Counted from the stretch's first letter, positions 52,971 to 62,971 are shown. The stretch is DNA of 64,000 nt from Lachnospiraceae bacterium (GCA_910575005.1 CAJTCL010000008.1:14277-78276), one strand, 5' to 3'. The notes: generated by a model from the sequence alone, not told the origin. A program made the numbers and translations.

Positions 52971-55375
52971 TTCTCTGCCCCTCTTAACCGTTCTACCAAG
53001 GATTCTTTTGAAAAGCTGTACAATGACAAAATAGTGATGGCAAGAGGTACAATGATCAATACACCTGCATAGGCACAGGCAAAAAGCGCTGGAAAGCGAA
53101 ATGCCATATAAAATGCTCCAATTTGATAAAGAGCATTACTCAAAAGATATCCACAGAACGTGCCGATTGTCATGGTAACTCCCACAGCGACAAATACCAA
53201 AAGCAAACTCTCACCTAAAATCATTTTTTGAATTTGTCTTTTGTCCATACCAATGGATTCTAACATTGCAAGTTCCTGTTTGCGGGTCACAATATTGGTA
53301 ATCAGTGTATTCATCATACTTAAAATACTAAACATCATAATGAAAATTGCCAGACCACTGATGGCTCCAAACATCTGATTTGCTGCTTGTTCATAAGAGA
53401 CTCTGCGTTCCTCCAGTGTTTCCATGTCTAACTCTGGTCTTTCTTCAATCATCCTTGCAAGGCTTTCTCCTACTGCGCTTTCTTTCTCTGCTTGCGTTGA
53501 CACAATCAAATTCGTATTTAAACTATTATGTGATACCAAATTTGAAATAGTCTGCTCTGGCATTAAAAACCATCCTTCTGTCTCTTTATGATCTATCACA
53601 TATTGTTGATTTAAAATGCCTAAGATTGTCACCTGCTTCTCTGCCCGTTTTACGCCGTCATAATAATGGAATGTGATCGTATCACCCACTGCAAACTTCC
53701 ATCCATAAATTTCTTGGACAGTACTATTTCCTGATACAAGAACATAATCACCACTGAACAGTTTATCAAAATCTGCCTCTCCTTCTTCTAAATACTTTTT
53801 AAGCTCTTCCCCTTCTTTTTCTGCGATTGGATTTATTCTATCCTCAGTGTTAAATTCATCATGCCTCGGACAATCAAATTTCACACCAAGCCCTTTTACT
53901 TCATATACATTTTTTACCCCATCCAACGCTAAGATTTCCGCTATCATATCGTCGTCTAATGGAGCCTGCGCCTGCAGACCACTTATGCCATTTTCATTTA
54001 GCTCAATTGCTGACACAGCATATTGAATATCAAATTCTGCATCTGTAAAATAACCCTGTCTCGCATAATTGGCCTTGTCAAAAGAAGACATATAAGTAGC
54101 CGCCGTCATAAACAAAATACCTCCTAAACCCAAGGAGAGCATGGTGATAATCGCTTTTTTTCTGTTCTTTGAAAAATTCATCACACCCAAACCAATCGGC
54201 GTCAAGCTGCGGCACATTTTTCTGTTAGCTTCTTTTTTCATGGTGTCCTGCGGCACATAGCGAAGCGCTTCCATTGGGGAAACCGCTGCTGCAAAGCGCG
54301 CGGGTTTATGGACAGAAATCATGGTAATGCCATATATAATGAAAAATACAAACGCAATAATCCACAATGTATTTAGGATGGTAAATCCATCTGAAATCAT
54401 AAAATATCCGGCAATAACGCCAATCACAATTCCAAGCGGTGCAGAACGCCAAAACAACATGCCGCCCTCACGAGAAACTAATTTTTTCATCTGTTTTCTT
54501 GTCATGCCAATGGTTCGTAACTGCCCAAACTGATGGATTCTTCCGACTACCGACAGATAAAATACACCATAGATTACAAGAATACAGGCAAGTAAAATCA
54601 CCATACCCACCAATCCATAAATCATCACCGACTGCATATCTATAGAAAGCGAATCTAGAAAAGACTTTGAGGGATTAATATATTTTCTTTCTATTCCTGC
54701 ATCACTGCCAATCACATACATGGCTTCTTTGCACTCCTCAGGGTACATATTGGCGGCATGATATAATTTTGCATGAACCTCATATGGCATATCTTTTAAC
54801 TGGCTGCCATTCTCGGCATAATCCTTAGAAAAGAAAACGGAAAACTGTTTTGCGGTATCGCCGCCTTTTAGAATGCCTGATACTGTAAAGGTCTCTGTAA
54901 TTTTATTATAGAAGGTAAGTGTCACTTTACTTCCAACAGCCGGCGCAACGCCCAACTTTTTTAATACTGCTGCCTGCAGTGCAATCTGATCTTTTTCTTC
55001 TGGCAGTGTGCCGTTCTCTAGTTCTGCGACTAGAATCTGATCTGTCATTTCACTCACATAATAAGGCATGATATCAAATCCATCCATTTCAGAGAGAATC
55101 CCTGTTTTTATTTGGATCTGATAGGCAATGCGATCATCCTTTTTCAGCGCCTCCACTTGCTCATCCGTTAGGTTATAATAACTTACCTGCTGTCTATGAG
55201 AGAGCGCATTTTTGGTGCGCTGGTTTTGTCCCATAGCAAACATGAAAATAGCCGTCAGCAGGGCGGAGGCCAAGACGATAGTAATCATCACAAAAATATT
55301 TCGCATACGGCTGGCTTTTAAACTCTCTTTTGACATCAGAGAAATCATTTTTGTCGTCACTTTTCTATCTCTCAT
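52967..55375 (-). CDS. ABC transporter permease, FtsX type (two FtsX domains)
   Basis: An 802-residue permease. TM1 at about residues 25-47 is followed by a large extracellular domain (about 50-250), three membrane segments with the first FtsX domain (about 255-375), another segment (about 405-430), a second extracellular domain (about 440-665) and the second FtsX domain (about 670-790), containing QELAMLESIGMDKRQIQKMI. This layout, similar to the SalY/VraG/BceB-like and MacB-like exporters, mediates peptide or antibiotic resistance or lipoprotein release. It pairs with the ATPase 11 bases upstream. An HK-RR pair stands just before. Confidence 0.9.
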   Translation of the reverse strand: MRDRKVTTKMISLMSKESLKASRMRNIFVMITIVLASALLTAIFMFAMGQNQRTKNALSHRQQVSYYNLTDEQVEALKKDDRIAYQIQIKTGILSEMDGFDIMPYYVSEMTDQILVAELENGTLPEEKDQIALQAAVLKKLGVAPAVGSKVTLTFYNKITETFTVSGILKGGDTAKQFSVFFSKDYAENGSQLKDMPYEVHAKLYHAANMYPEECKEAMYVIGSDAGIERKYINPSKSFLDSLSIDMQSVMIYGLVGMVILLACILVIYGVFYLSVVGRIHQFGQLRTIGMTRKQMKKLVSREGGMLFWRSAPLGIVIGVIAGYFMISDGFTILNTLWIIAFVFFIIYGITMISVHKPARFAAAVSPMEALRYVPQDTMKKEANRKMCRSLTPIGLGVMNFSKNRKKAIITMLSLGLGGILFMTAATYMSSFDKANYARQGYFTDAEFDIQYAVSAIELNENGISGLQAQAPLDDDMIAEILALDGVKNVYEVKGLGVKFDCPRHDEFNTEDRINPIAEKEGEELKKYLEEGEADFDKLFSGDYVLVSGNSTVQEIYGWKFAVGDTITFHYYDGVKRAEKQVTILGILNQQYVIDHKETEGWFLMPEQTISNLVSHNSLNTNLIVSTQAEKESAVGESLARMIEERPELDMETLEERRVSYEQAANQMFGAISGLAIFIMMFSILSMMNTLITNIVTRKQELAMLESIGMDKRQIQKMILGESLLLVFVAVGVTMTIGTFCGYLLSNALYQIGAFYMAFRFPALFACAYAGVLIIVPLAITILSLYSFSKESLVERLRGAEN

Positions 55376-55386
55376 TTTCCTGCCTC

Positions 55387-56052
55387 CTATGCGTAAATTT
55401 TTCCATCTTCTATGTGAATCTTAAGATCTGCTTTTTCGGCAATTTCAGGATTGTGGGTAATCATCACAATGGTCTGCTGAAATTTTTCACTGGTCATTTT
55501 TAAAAGGCTGATTACCTTATCGCTGGTGCAAGAATCAAGATTTCCTGTGGGCTCATCAGCCAAAATAATGGCCGGTTTAGACACCAAAGCTCGGGCAATT
55601 GCCACTCGCTGCTGCTGTCCGCCGGAAAGATGGCTCGGATAATTGGAGAGCTTTCCCTCCAATTCCAAAAAATGAATGATCTCCTCCAGAAATTTTTTAT
55701 CCTCCCTCTTGCCGTCCAAACGAACTGGCAGCACAATATTTTCATAAGTGGTGAGATAGGGAACCAGATTGTAATTCTGAAAGATAAAACCAATCCGCTG
55801 TCTGCGAAATACTGTAAGCTGTTCTTCAGTCATTGTCTCCATACTTTTATTTTCCACCTGTACACTGCCTGAGGTTGGTCTGTCTAGGCCGCCAAGCATA
55901 TTTAACAGTGTGGATTTTCCGCTGCCTGAAGTACCAATAATCGCTACAAATTGCCCTTCCTCCACAGATACATTCACATCGTCCAATGCTTTTACAAGAC
56001 TCTCTTCTTTTCCATAATATTTTTTCAAATGAGATGTTTTTAATATTGCCAT
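55387..56052 (-). CDS. ABC transporter ATP-binding protein (MacB/LolD/BceA type)
   Basis: A 221-residue ATPase: Walker [10 protein letters not shown] (about residues 40-48), Q loop [14 protein letters not shown], signature [15 protein letters not shown], Walker [13 protein letters not shown] and switch His in [10 protein letters not shown]. The class energises FtsX-type permeases such as the one 11 bases downstream. The 233-bp gap upstream holds the terminator of the HK gene and possible LytTR sites, so expression is likely controlled by the neighbouring two-component system. Confidence 0.93.
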   Translation of the reverse strand: MAILKTSHLKKYYGKEESLVKALDDVNVSVEEGQFVAIIGTSGSGKSTLLNMLGGLDRPTSGSVQVENKSMETMTEEQLTVFRRQRIGFIFQNYNLVPYLTTYENIVLPVRLDGKREDKKFLEEIIHFLELEGKLSNYPSHLSGGQQQRVAIARALVSKPAIILADEPTGNLDSCTSDKVISLLKMTSEKFQQTIVMITHNPEIAEKADLKIHIEDGKIYA

Positions 56053-56131
56053 AATGATTCACTCCTTCTGCCAATTTTTTGATTTACTGTTTAAAACGTA
56101 TCTTACTCGATTTAAAAAAATATACAATAAA

Positions 56132-56161
56132 GGACGCAAATTCTAATACTGACAACGTAAA
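56132..56161 (-). promoter_or_regulatory. Possible LytTR-regulator binding site
   Basis: On the minus strand TTTACGTTG and TTTGCGTCC are imperfect direct repeats 21 bases apart, the spacing of LytTR sites, followed by a TATATT-like -10. They are only partly similar to the AgrA-type consensus. Confidence 0.35.
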
Positions 56162-56250
56162 TTTTACAAGCAAAATCTTGTTATACAAAATTCTGCGCGC
56201 AGGAACGGACAGCAAATCGGCAAGTGAATAAAAATTTCCCAATATAAAAA

Positions 56251-56275
56251 CCTGTCATCTTTAAAAGACAACAGG
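56251..56275 (-). terminator. Terminator of the LytTR two-component operon
   Basis: CCTGTCATCTTT and AAAGACAACAGG form a 12-position stem with two mismatches. The minus strand continues with TTTTTATATT. It lies 11 bases after the kinase stop. Confidence 0.75.
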
Positions 56276-56285
56276 CTTAAATTTA

Positions 56286-57578
56286 TCAAACTGGCATAGG
56301 AATTAAGATTTTCAAAATAAATTTTCCATTCTCATTTTTAATTGTCAAATGTCCTCCATATTTTCTGGCGGCTTTCTCCATATTAGAAATACCAAAACCA
56401 TGCAGAAAATGATCTTTTTTTGATGTATCTTTTTCTTTTAGATCCTTATTCTGCGCACAATGATTTTCTATCAGAATCGAAACAAAATTCTGCACTTTTC
56501 CTGCTTTGAGAAGAATGATTCTCTGCTCTTCTGGAAGTTTTTCACTGGCTTCAATGGCATTGTCAAGCCCATTGCCAAACAATGTGCTGATATCCAAAGG
56601 TGCAATAAAATTGACGCCGCTAAAATCTACCACTGCCGAGAACTCAATTTGTTTTTCACGGGCATATTCTGCCTTATCTCTGATAATAATATCCAAAAAC
56701 TCGTTTTCTGTATGAACATAATTCTCATACTCTGCAATCTGAGTGTGTAATTCTTTGACCATCTGGTGAACGACATTTGATCCTTGGCTGCCCTCCAATA
56801 CAAGCAGATGATTTTTCATATCATGGTAAATAGAACGAACCTTCTCTTCTTCTTTTAATTTATCCCGATAGTACTTCTGCTGTATCTGTAGTTTTTGTAG
56901 ATCATACATATTTTGCATAGAATTACTCATATATGCAACCAGACAGACACAGCCCAGGGAAGAAAATACCGCGGCGATACACAGAGGATAGATAATCACT
57001 GATTGGTTTGTGATAAAATAAATCGTGGTAAAGCAGGCAATTCCTGATACCATAATAATGGAGTCGACAATTAGCCACATTTTTGTGGTTAGATTTAAAC
57101 GGATTCGTTGAAGTGGTTCTCTTAAAAACTGCCAGATTGCCGCCCAGAATAACAAGCGCACAACATTCTGCCCCATGCTTATGAGCGCTTCTGCCACAAG
57201 GATTCCCTCTGGCCACCCTCCAGCACCTGGTTCTGTCCTTCCTGCCACAGCAAAGAAAATTTTACTGAAAATATCCATCAATAAAAAGTTTATGGAAATC
57301 ATAATCGGATAAAAAATAAAGACTGCTGTCATTTTTTCAATTATTCCGCCCTGGTGAAACACCAATAGATAGATGATCAGGGCAAAGAAGGAAAGCAGAA
57401 TGTTATCCAAATCATTCTGATAAATAATCGTATCTGCAATAAATAGTGAGAGAAAAAATGCAGCCGCACGCATTATCACATTAGCCTTTAGCGGAATAAA
57501 AGTATGTAAGATCCAATAAAACAAAAACTGATAACCTAGAACAACCATAAAAGTAATAAAATGTAAACATGAAATCAC
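56286..57578 (-). CDS. AgrC/GHKL-type sensor histidine kinase
   Basis: About 430 residues. I set the start at GTG 57578, with GGGGGGA upstream and overlapping the stop of the response-regulator gene by four bases; a TTG at 57593 is possible. Six or seven membrane segments fill residues 1-220. The phospho-acceptor His near residue 252 is in YHDMKNHLL, and the C-terminal GHKL ATPase has FGNGLDNAIEA and HGFGISNMEKAARKYGG, as in AgrC and other peptide-sensing kinases. The partner is the LytTR regulator. The ABC exporter downstream suggests a role in peptide sensing or defence. Confidence 0.88.
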   Translation of the reverse strand: MISCLHFITFMVVLGYQFLFYWILHTFIPLKANVIMRAAAFFLSLFIADTIIYQNDLDNILLSFFALIIYLLVFHQGGIIEKMTAVFIFYPIMISINFLLMDIFSKIFFAVAGRTEPGAGGWPEGILVAEALISMGQNVVRLLFWAAIWQFLREPLQRIRLNLTTKMWLIVDSIIMVSGIACFTTIYFITNQSVIIYPLCIAAVFSSLGCVCLVAYMSNSMQNMYDLQKLQIQQKYYRDKLKEEEKVRSIYHDMKNHLLVLEGSQGSNVVHQMVKELHTQIAEYENYVHTENEFLDIIIRDKAEYAREKQIEFSAVVDFSGVNFIAPLDISTLFGNGLDNAIEASEKLPEEQRIILLKAGKVQNFVSILIENHCAQNKDLKEKDTSKKDHFLHGFGISNMEKAARKYGGHLTIKNENGKFILKILIPMPV

Positions 57579-58288
57579 AGCATATCCCCCCAATAATCTG
57601 TCAATCTCATCATAAATTCTTTTCTTTTTGGCTGACTGATGGGAATATGCTCCCCAGTTGTGAGAATAAGCTCCATGCCTTCCATGCCTTTTATATAAGA
57701 CATATTTACTACAAAACTCTGATGGCAGTGTACAAACTGTGGTTGTTCACAAAGCAGCGCTGAAACTTCTTTCATATTCTTATAGATTACTTGCCGCTGT
57801 CCATTAAAATGCAGCATTACATTGCGCTTATTAGTCTCCGCATAACTGAGATCTTTATAGAGAACTTTATATTTTCCACGATCATTTGAGAAACTAAAAT
57901 ATGGTTCATCTTTTCCCTGATAATGAGCAAAATAACGGTCAAGTTCCATTTTTAAAACACCATATTTTACAGGTTTTAATAAGTAATTCACAGCATGATA
58001 CTGATAACCTTTCCACACATACTGTTTTAGAGAAGTCAAAAAAATAATTCCCACCGATCGATCCATTCTGCGAATTGCCTCAGCCGTTTTTAAACCATCT
58101 ACCTGTTGCATTTTTATATCCATAAAAATCAAATCATAATCTGGACTATACTCCTGTATCAATTCGCTGCCATCATGAAAGGTGAAAAAACAAAATTCCT
58201 TGTTTGTCTCGTCTGCATATTGGTTTAAATGATCTTTTAACTGGCAGATCAGTGTGTCCTCATCATCACAAATTGCTATCTTGAACAC
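57575..58288 (-). CDS. LytTR-family response regulator (AgrA-like)
   Basis: A 237-residue regulator. I set the start at GTG 58288 (FKIAICDDEDTL), with AAGGAG about 10 bases upstream. The receiver has CDDED near the N-terminus and Asp57 (LIFMDIKM). The C-terminal LytTR domain (YKVLYKDLSYAETNKRNVML, HCHQSFVVNMSYIKGME) binds direct repeats. It is co-expressed with the kinase (overlap). Possible binding repeats lie before the ABC genes at 56132-56161. The open frame upstream of the GTG has no suitable start. Confidence 0.92.
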   Translation of the reverse strand: MFKIAICDDEDTLICQLKDHLNQYADETNKEFCFFTFHDGSELIQEYSPDYDLIFMDIKMQQVDGLKTAEAIRRMDRSVGIIFLTSLKQYVWKGYQYHAVNYLLKPVKYGVLKMELDRYFAHYQGKDEPYFSFSNDRGKYKVLYKDLSYAETNKRNVMLHFNGQRQVIYKNMKEVSALLCEQPQFVHCHQSFVVNMSYIKGMEGMELILTTGEHIPISQPKRKEFMMRLTDYWGDML

Positions 58289-58406
58289 CTCTCTTAATCT
58301 CCTTGTCGCATTATAATTTCTTAAAGATTGACCTGTCAAATCATCTATAAAATATCCTTTCAGGTCAATAAAATTATAACACTCTTTCTGGATTTTACAA
58401 CTGCTA

Positions 58407-59030
58407 TTACAGGTTTTTAAATATTTCTTGTATACGTTCCAAAAGCGCAAATTTTACCTGATAATTTTTCTCTTCCATCAGACTTTGATATTCCTGCTCT
58501 GTCAACACCTGATGTAGGGATTTTTCTGCCTCTTGATCTACCACCTCATAGGTACTGTTAAAAAAACAGAGATTTGGGTACATCACACACCACCAGTTAT
58601 GCCCGCCTCCCTTTCCAATTACCACTTCCAAAGCCTCATATTTTCCTGCCGGAAACGTATAAGCGCCATAAGTCTTTTCTGGAAAATCTGTGACAGTCAA
58701 AGAAGCTTTGACCTCATATGTATAACCCTCTTGTGCAATCACGCCAGAGGCCGTATGCTCTACCTGTTTTAAGTTTTCCTCTACCACCTTGCGGCTTATA
58801 TCAATATCTGAAATGCCAGAAAGTTTTGGCTGCATATAAGCCCCGATTGCATCCCGCACTTTTAACTTTAATGCCTGATCTTCTTTGGTATCACTGTTTG
58901 TCCGCACATGGAAACGGATAATTTTTCCTGCAATCTCTTCTGTCATGCGCTGCTGTCTATACTGATGCACTCCACCAAACAGCAGCGCTGCCACTGCACA
59001 TATCATCACAATTTTAATCCATTGTTTCAT
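58407..59030 (-). CDS. spoIIR: Stage II sporulation protein R
   Basis: A 207-residue secreted signal protein, from ATG 59030 (MKQWIKIVMICAVAALLFGG); an ATG four codons upstream is also possible. The N-terminal signal segment is followed by FHVRTNSDTKEDQALKLKVRD and the conserved KGGGHNWWCVMYPNLCFF. SpoIIR is made in the forespore under sigma F and activates SpoIIGA to process pro-sigma E in the mother cell. A sigma F-like promoter lies upstream at 59071-59099, within the 74-base gap after gerC. Confidence 0.93.
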   Translation of the reverse strand: MKQWIKIVMICAVAALLFGGVHQYRQQRMTEEIAGKIIRFHVRTNSDTKEDQALKLKVRDAIGAYMQPKLSGISDIDISRKVVEENLKQVEHTASGVIAQEGYTYEVKASLTVTDFPEKTYGAYTFPAGKYEALEVVIGKGGGHNWWCVMYPNLCFFNSTYEVVDQEAEKSLHQVLTEQEYQSLMEEKNYQVKFALLERIQEIFKNL

Positions 59031-59070
59031 AACTAATACCATCCTCGCTCATTCTATTGCCGGCTAAGGA

Positions 59071-59099
59071 AAGTATTGCCAAAAACAACGGTCTTATAC
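59071..59099 (-). promoter_or_regulatory. Forespore (sigma F/G-like) promoter of spoIIR
   Basis: On the minus strand GTATA, 14 bases, GGCAATACTT, close to the sigma F pattern GYATA-N15-GGnnAnAnT. It lies 41 bases before the spoIIR start. Confidence 0.5.
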
Positions 59100-59104
59100 A
59101 ATTT

Positions 59105-60229
59105 TTACTCCCAATTCATCAAATTAATATCCACCTCAAAAATATGCTGCACTTTCTCATTATACATATCAGGCAGATTCTCATATATGTTGTAAAGTTC
59201 CCGATCTAATCCCCCCAGTGAGAGATAACTATTGGTCATATCCATGCCAAATTTTTCTGTCAGTTTCTCTGCTGTGGCCTGTAAGTCTTTGGTAAGATGC
59301 TGTTCTATTTTCTGTTCCATCTGATACTGCTGCTGTGTGGAAGAAACTTGTGCCGTTTTAAGTTTTCCCTTACCAGAAATAGAAACAGTGACTGTGGGCG
59401 TTTCATTCTGCCTTTTTATACTCATATTCACCTGAATGTCAGAGATTTCCACCACCTCATTTTTGGCCGGCTCAACAGTAAATTTTTCTAAAAGTCCCTG
59501 ACAGAAAAATACTTCCATTGCCTCCTCCACGGTAAGCATTCCACGATAACTGAAATTGAGGACTGCTGCATATTTGGTGATTGTCGGACGATTCCCCTGT
59601 TCGGTAAGCACTGGAATTAAGAGTAACTGATCTTGATTATGCCATTGATTCATCAAGTCACCAATAGTGGCAATCTTATTTTGCTTGAAATCTTTCTGGC
59701 TCTCAAGCATCTCCTCTAGATATTTTCCCATAGAGCCTTCCGTCTCCTCGGTAAGTGAAAGAATTTCTGCCGCCGACTCACTGCCAATCAAAAGACTGGT
59801 ATTTCTGGCGGATGCTTCCCGCTGTTCCCAGGCCAGAAGCAGACTGCGAAGCTGCCTTTGGTCTTCAAACATATTTTTCCCCAGCACAATGGCTTTCATA
59901 TGATTGTAATCCAATACCCGATTGGTATTATTCTCAAAAGATTTCTCCACATGATACATATCTATCCCTTCTAAGGACAGCCCCATTGGTGTATCTGTAG
60001 TCTTATCTTTCTCTGAAATTTGCGCCAAATCTGGAAAATCAAAACTGACAATCAATGCCCTATCCTCAATAGCTGGGTTTTGTTCTTTCTTCTTACCCTT
60101 ATCCTCTGTCTTTTGCAGATCAATGCCCACCGCCAAAGGAAAACTGCGCTGTTCTAATTCCACAGACTCACATCCACAGAGCATAAGCATACCCAAACAT
60201 GCCAGATATACGGTTCTTCTCTTACACAT
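59105..60229 (-). CDS. gerC: Spore germination lipoprotein, GerC type
   Basis: A 374-residue Ger(x)C protein. The lipobox MLMLCGC gives the lipidated Cys near residue 20, after which LEQRSFPLAVGIDLQK is characteristic. The GerAC domains follow (FENNTNRVLDYNHMKAIVLG, LLAWEQREASARNTSLLIG, and in the C-terminal part VNMSIKRQNETPTV). It is anchored on the outer face of the inner spore membrane, where it completes the receptor formed by GerA and GerB. It overlaps gerB by 8 bases. Confidence 0.93.
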   Translation of the reverse strand: MCKRRTVYLACLGMLMLCGCESVELEQRSFPLAVGIDLQKTEDKGKKKEQNPAIEDRALIVSFDFPDLAQISEKDKTTDTPMGLSLEGIDMYHVEKSFENNTNRVLDYNHMKAIVLGKNMFEDQRQLRSLLLAWEQREASARNTSLLIGSESAAEILSLTEETEGSMGKYLEEMLESQKDFKQNKIATIGDLMNQWHNQDQLLLIPVLTEQGNRPTITKYAAVLNFSYRGMLTVEEAMEVFFCQGLLEKFTVEPAKNEVVEISDIQVNMSIKRQNETPTVTVSISGKGKLKTAQVSSTQQQYQMEQKIEQHLTKDLQATAEKLTEKFGMDMTNSYLSLGGLDRELYNIYENLPDMYNEKVQHIFEVDINLMNWE

Positions 60230-61334
60230 CAGTGATTCCCTCCTTTTTTGGCTTTCTTTCCTTAGCCCAATGCAGGGACAATAAAATCAACAAAATCAAA
60301 AACATTCCTGGCAGTGCTACATGACTTTGATAAATCTCAAACACTTCTGTCAGAAAATTGTACTCAAAAAATCCCTTGGCAATGATAAAGGCCAAAACCG
60401 CCGTTGCCCACAATGCCCAACTTCCACGACACTGCTGACACAAATCCTTTAAAATCAGTGTTCCCTGAAAAATTCCTGTATTCATAAGTGCAAACAGTGC
60501 AAAAAACCACACGGCTGTCATCAACACATCCTGCCTGGTAAAAAAACCGCCCGGCAGATTGACCATACCCATCAAAGTAATAATCGGGCGCTTAAGTATC
60601 CCCATTGTATTTTGCCCAAACACTCCTACAAGAATCAGATAAATCAGCGCATTCAATACAATTACGAGAAACATTGCCCATCTGCCACAAGAAGCAAGCT
60701 GCTGAGGTTTCTGGCAAAATGGTTTTAAAAACAACAGTGCCGTCAAAGGCAAAAGAAAAATGAGCACTGCAATCGTTCCTTCTAAAAACTGTGCGCCGCC
60801 AGAACTGACAATTGGCGTCCAACACGCTGTATCTACTTCCTGCATTGCCAAAAACAACATAATCAATAAAGGGATCCCCAGAAACCAAAAGATAATCTCA
60901 TATACTCTGGCTCGTCCCTCAATGCCCCGCATACTGGCATAGACTGCTAACAATAACAGTAAAATGCAGACACCCATCCAGGAACCTTCTGGCAGCAGCC
61001 AGGTCAATACCAGCATTGTGACCTGATTCAATACATATCCACAGAGTGTTACAAAATACAGAAAATAAAACACCATAAACACATCACCCAAAAGCTGCCC
61101 CACCGTATCTTTGATATAACTATAATAATCTGTCTTGATATGCTTAAGATTCGCACCGATCAGCCATAGCAGCACCATTCCCCCCGCCATGCCCAAGGTC
61201 AGACATAGTATACCGTCTGCTCCGGTCAAAGTGGAAAAAATGCCCGGAAGAATCAGGCTGCTGATGCCAAAAATATCCATCACAAAAAGTCTTTTTATCT
61301 GCCGTAATGATATTTTCCAATTATCTGCAAACAT
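60222..61334 (-). CDS. gerB: Spore germination permease, GerB type
   Basis: A 370-residue membrane protein of the APC-like GerB family with about ten hydrophobic segments. ISLRQIKRLFVMDIFGISSL at the start and the TM core (YSYIKDTVGQLLGDVFMVFYF) are typical. It is the probable germinant-binding subunit of the GerA-type receptor. It is encoded between gerA (28 bases upstream) and gerC (8-base overlap). The germinant cannot be read from sequence. Confidence 0.93.
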   Translation of the reverse strand: MFADNWKISLRQIKRLFVMDIFGISSLILPGIFSTLTGADGILCLTLGMAGGMVLLWLIGANLKHIKTDYYSYIKDTVGQLLGDVFMVFYFLYFVTLCGYVLNQVTMLVLTWLLPEGSWMGVCILLLLLAVYASMRGIEGRARVYEIIFWFLGIPLLIMLFLAMQEVDTACWTPIVSSGGAQFLEGTIAVLIFLLPLTALLFLKPFCQKPQQLASCGRWAMFLVIVLNALIYLILVGVFGQNTMGILKRPIITLMGMVNLPGGFFTRQDVLMTAVWFFALFALMNTGIFQGTLILKDLCQQCRGSWALWATAVLAFIIAKGFFEYNFLTEVFEIYQSHVALPGMFLILLILLSLHWAKERKPKKEGITDV

Positions 61335-61362
61335 TACACCTCTCCTTTTTCATTCTCCTTCA

Positions 61363-62868
61363 TTATTTCTTTTCCTTCTCTTTGGGCTGATTAAATTTTA
61401 ATTTGGTACGGGCGCCCTCTCTGGTATATACAGGACGCTTTTTTAAAAAATTAAGAGGCAGCCGCAAAAAGGTATCTCTCTCATCCTGATAACCGTTTAA
61501 ATCAGCACCCACAAATGGCGCCAGATAGGGAATCCCAAAACTTTCCAGATGAGATAAATGAATCAATACTACCAAAAGCCCTGTCAAAAATCCAAAAAAT
61601 CCTAAGCTGCCACAGAGAAAAATAAACATAAATTTTAAAATACGGAATGCGGTGGCAAATTCTTCATTGGGCACTGCAAAGGAACATAGTGCTGTCAAGG
61701 CCACCACAATTACTACAATAGGACTAACAATATTAGCATCCACAGCCGCCTGCCCGATAATCAAACCACCGACAATTCCAATTGTATTACCATTGGCTCC
61801 TGGCAGGCGCACTCCGGCCTCCCGCAACAGCTCAAAGGCAATCTCCATAATGATTACCTCCACCATAGCTGGAAACGGCACACCTTGTCTGGCCGCCGCC
61901 AGAGAAAGCAGTAAATCTGTGGGTACAATCTGTGTATGAAAATTGGTCATTGCCAGATACAATCCTGGAAAAACCATCGCCATAAAAGACGCCAGATAGC
62001 GCAGCGCTCGTGTAAAAGAAGCGATCTCCCAACGACTGTAATAATCGTCACTGGTCTGAATATAAGTATTGTAAGTTGCTGGAAGAATCAGAGCCACCGG
62101 TGAATTGTCTGATAACAATACAATTCTTCCCTCCAAGATAGCCATCGCCGCCCGATCTGGCCGCTGTGTAGTCTGAAACTGTGGAAATGGTGAATACTTT
62201 CGCTTCTCGGTAAGCTGTTCAATAATTCCGCTGTCTAAGGTTCCATCAATCTCAAATTCTCCCAGACGTTTTTCAATCTCTTTTAGCATTCCTGGATGGA
62301 TTAAATCTTTCATATAAACTAGATCTACATTGGTATGTGTGCGCCGGCCGGCAAAACTCTCTTTGACCTTGACATGGGGACTGCGCAGACGTTTGCGGAT
62401 TAGTGCTGTATTCAACTTTACAGACTCAGAAAATCCCTCATTGGAACCACGGATTACTTTTTCCGATTCTGTCTCATAGACCCCCCTGCTAGGATAGCCC
62501 TTATCAGGAATCTTTAGAGCCTTGTTGTAGCCATCTAGAAAAAACAGTACATCCCCAGTAAGCATTGCCTGTGCCGCATCCTCTATGGTTGCAAAGGGTT
62601 GAGAATCAGAGATGTCTTCCACGTTATTTTTCACATAAGCGGCAAGTTCCTCCTCTGGCAAGGTGCGCAGTTTCCCTAGGAATTTCCCCACAGCAGAATC
62701 CTTCCAATCCACACTGCTTAGCGCCACCTCAATATAGGCAATGTAGCATTCCTCTTGCAAATTTTTTCCAACCTTAATATTACGCTTTTTAATGTCTGCA
62801 CAATCTGAAAAAAGTTCCTCAAAATTTCTGATGTTTTCCTGTAAATCAGCAGTGACTTGAATTGGCAT
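61363..62868 (-). CDS. gerA: Spore germination protein, GerA type
   Basis: A 501-residue GerA/GerKA protein. The N-terminal domain has two subdomains (NIRNFEELFSDCADI to VLFFLDGYNKALKI, then RVIRG-like EKVIRGSNEGFSESVKLN and RRTHTNVDLVYMKDLI), and the C-terminal half has five or six membrane segments, including PTDLLLSLAAARQGVPFPAMVEV and the motif GLVVLIHLSHLESFGIPYLAP. GerA subunits form the nutrient-gated ion channel that starts germination. It is the first gene of the gerABC operon; the start ATG 62868 is 12-13 bases after AAAGGA. Confidence 0.95.
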   Translation of the reverse strand: MPIQVTADLQENIRNFEELFSDCADIKKRNIKVGKNLQEECYIAYIEVALSSVDWKDSAVGKFLGKLRTLPEEELAAYVKNNVEDISDSQPFATIEDAAQAMLTGDVLFFLDGYNKALKIPDKGYPSRGVYETESEKVIRGSNEGFSESVKLNTALIRKRLRSPHVKVKESFAGRRTHTNVDLVYMKDLIHPGMLKEIEKRLGEFEIDGTLDSGIIEQLTEKRKYSPFPQFQTTQRPDRAAMAILEGRIVLLSDNSPVALILPATYNTYIQTSDDYYSRWEIASFTRALRYLASFMAMVFPGLYLAMTNFHTQIVPTDLLLSLAAARQGVPFPAMVEVIIMEIAFELLREAGVRLPGANGNTIGIVGGLIIGQAAVDANIVSPIVVIVVALTALCSFAVPNEEFATAFRILKFMFIFLCGSLGFFGFLTGLLVVLIHLSHLESFGIPYLAPFVGADLNGYQDERDTFLRLPLNFLKKRPVYTREGARTKLKFNQPKEKEKK

Positions 62869-62971
62869 GATTTGTACATTTTCCTTTCTTTATTTTTTGA
62901 AGTGAAGAAAGATCCTGCGATCATTGTTTTTTATTTTATAGAAAGTCTGAAGGTATTTCCTATAAAATTAG

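Noticed and set aside
58289-58450. N-terminal extension of the LytTR regulator up to an ATG at 58450
   Set aside because: It would overlap spoIIR, lacks homology to receivers before FKIAICDDE, and the GTG at 58288 has a proper ribosome site.
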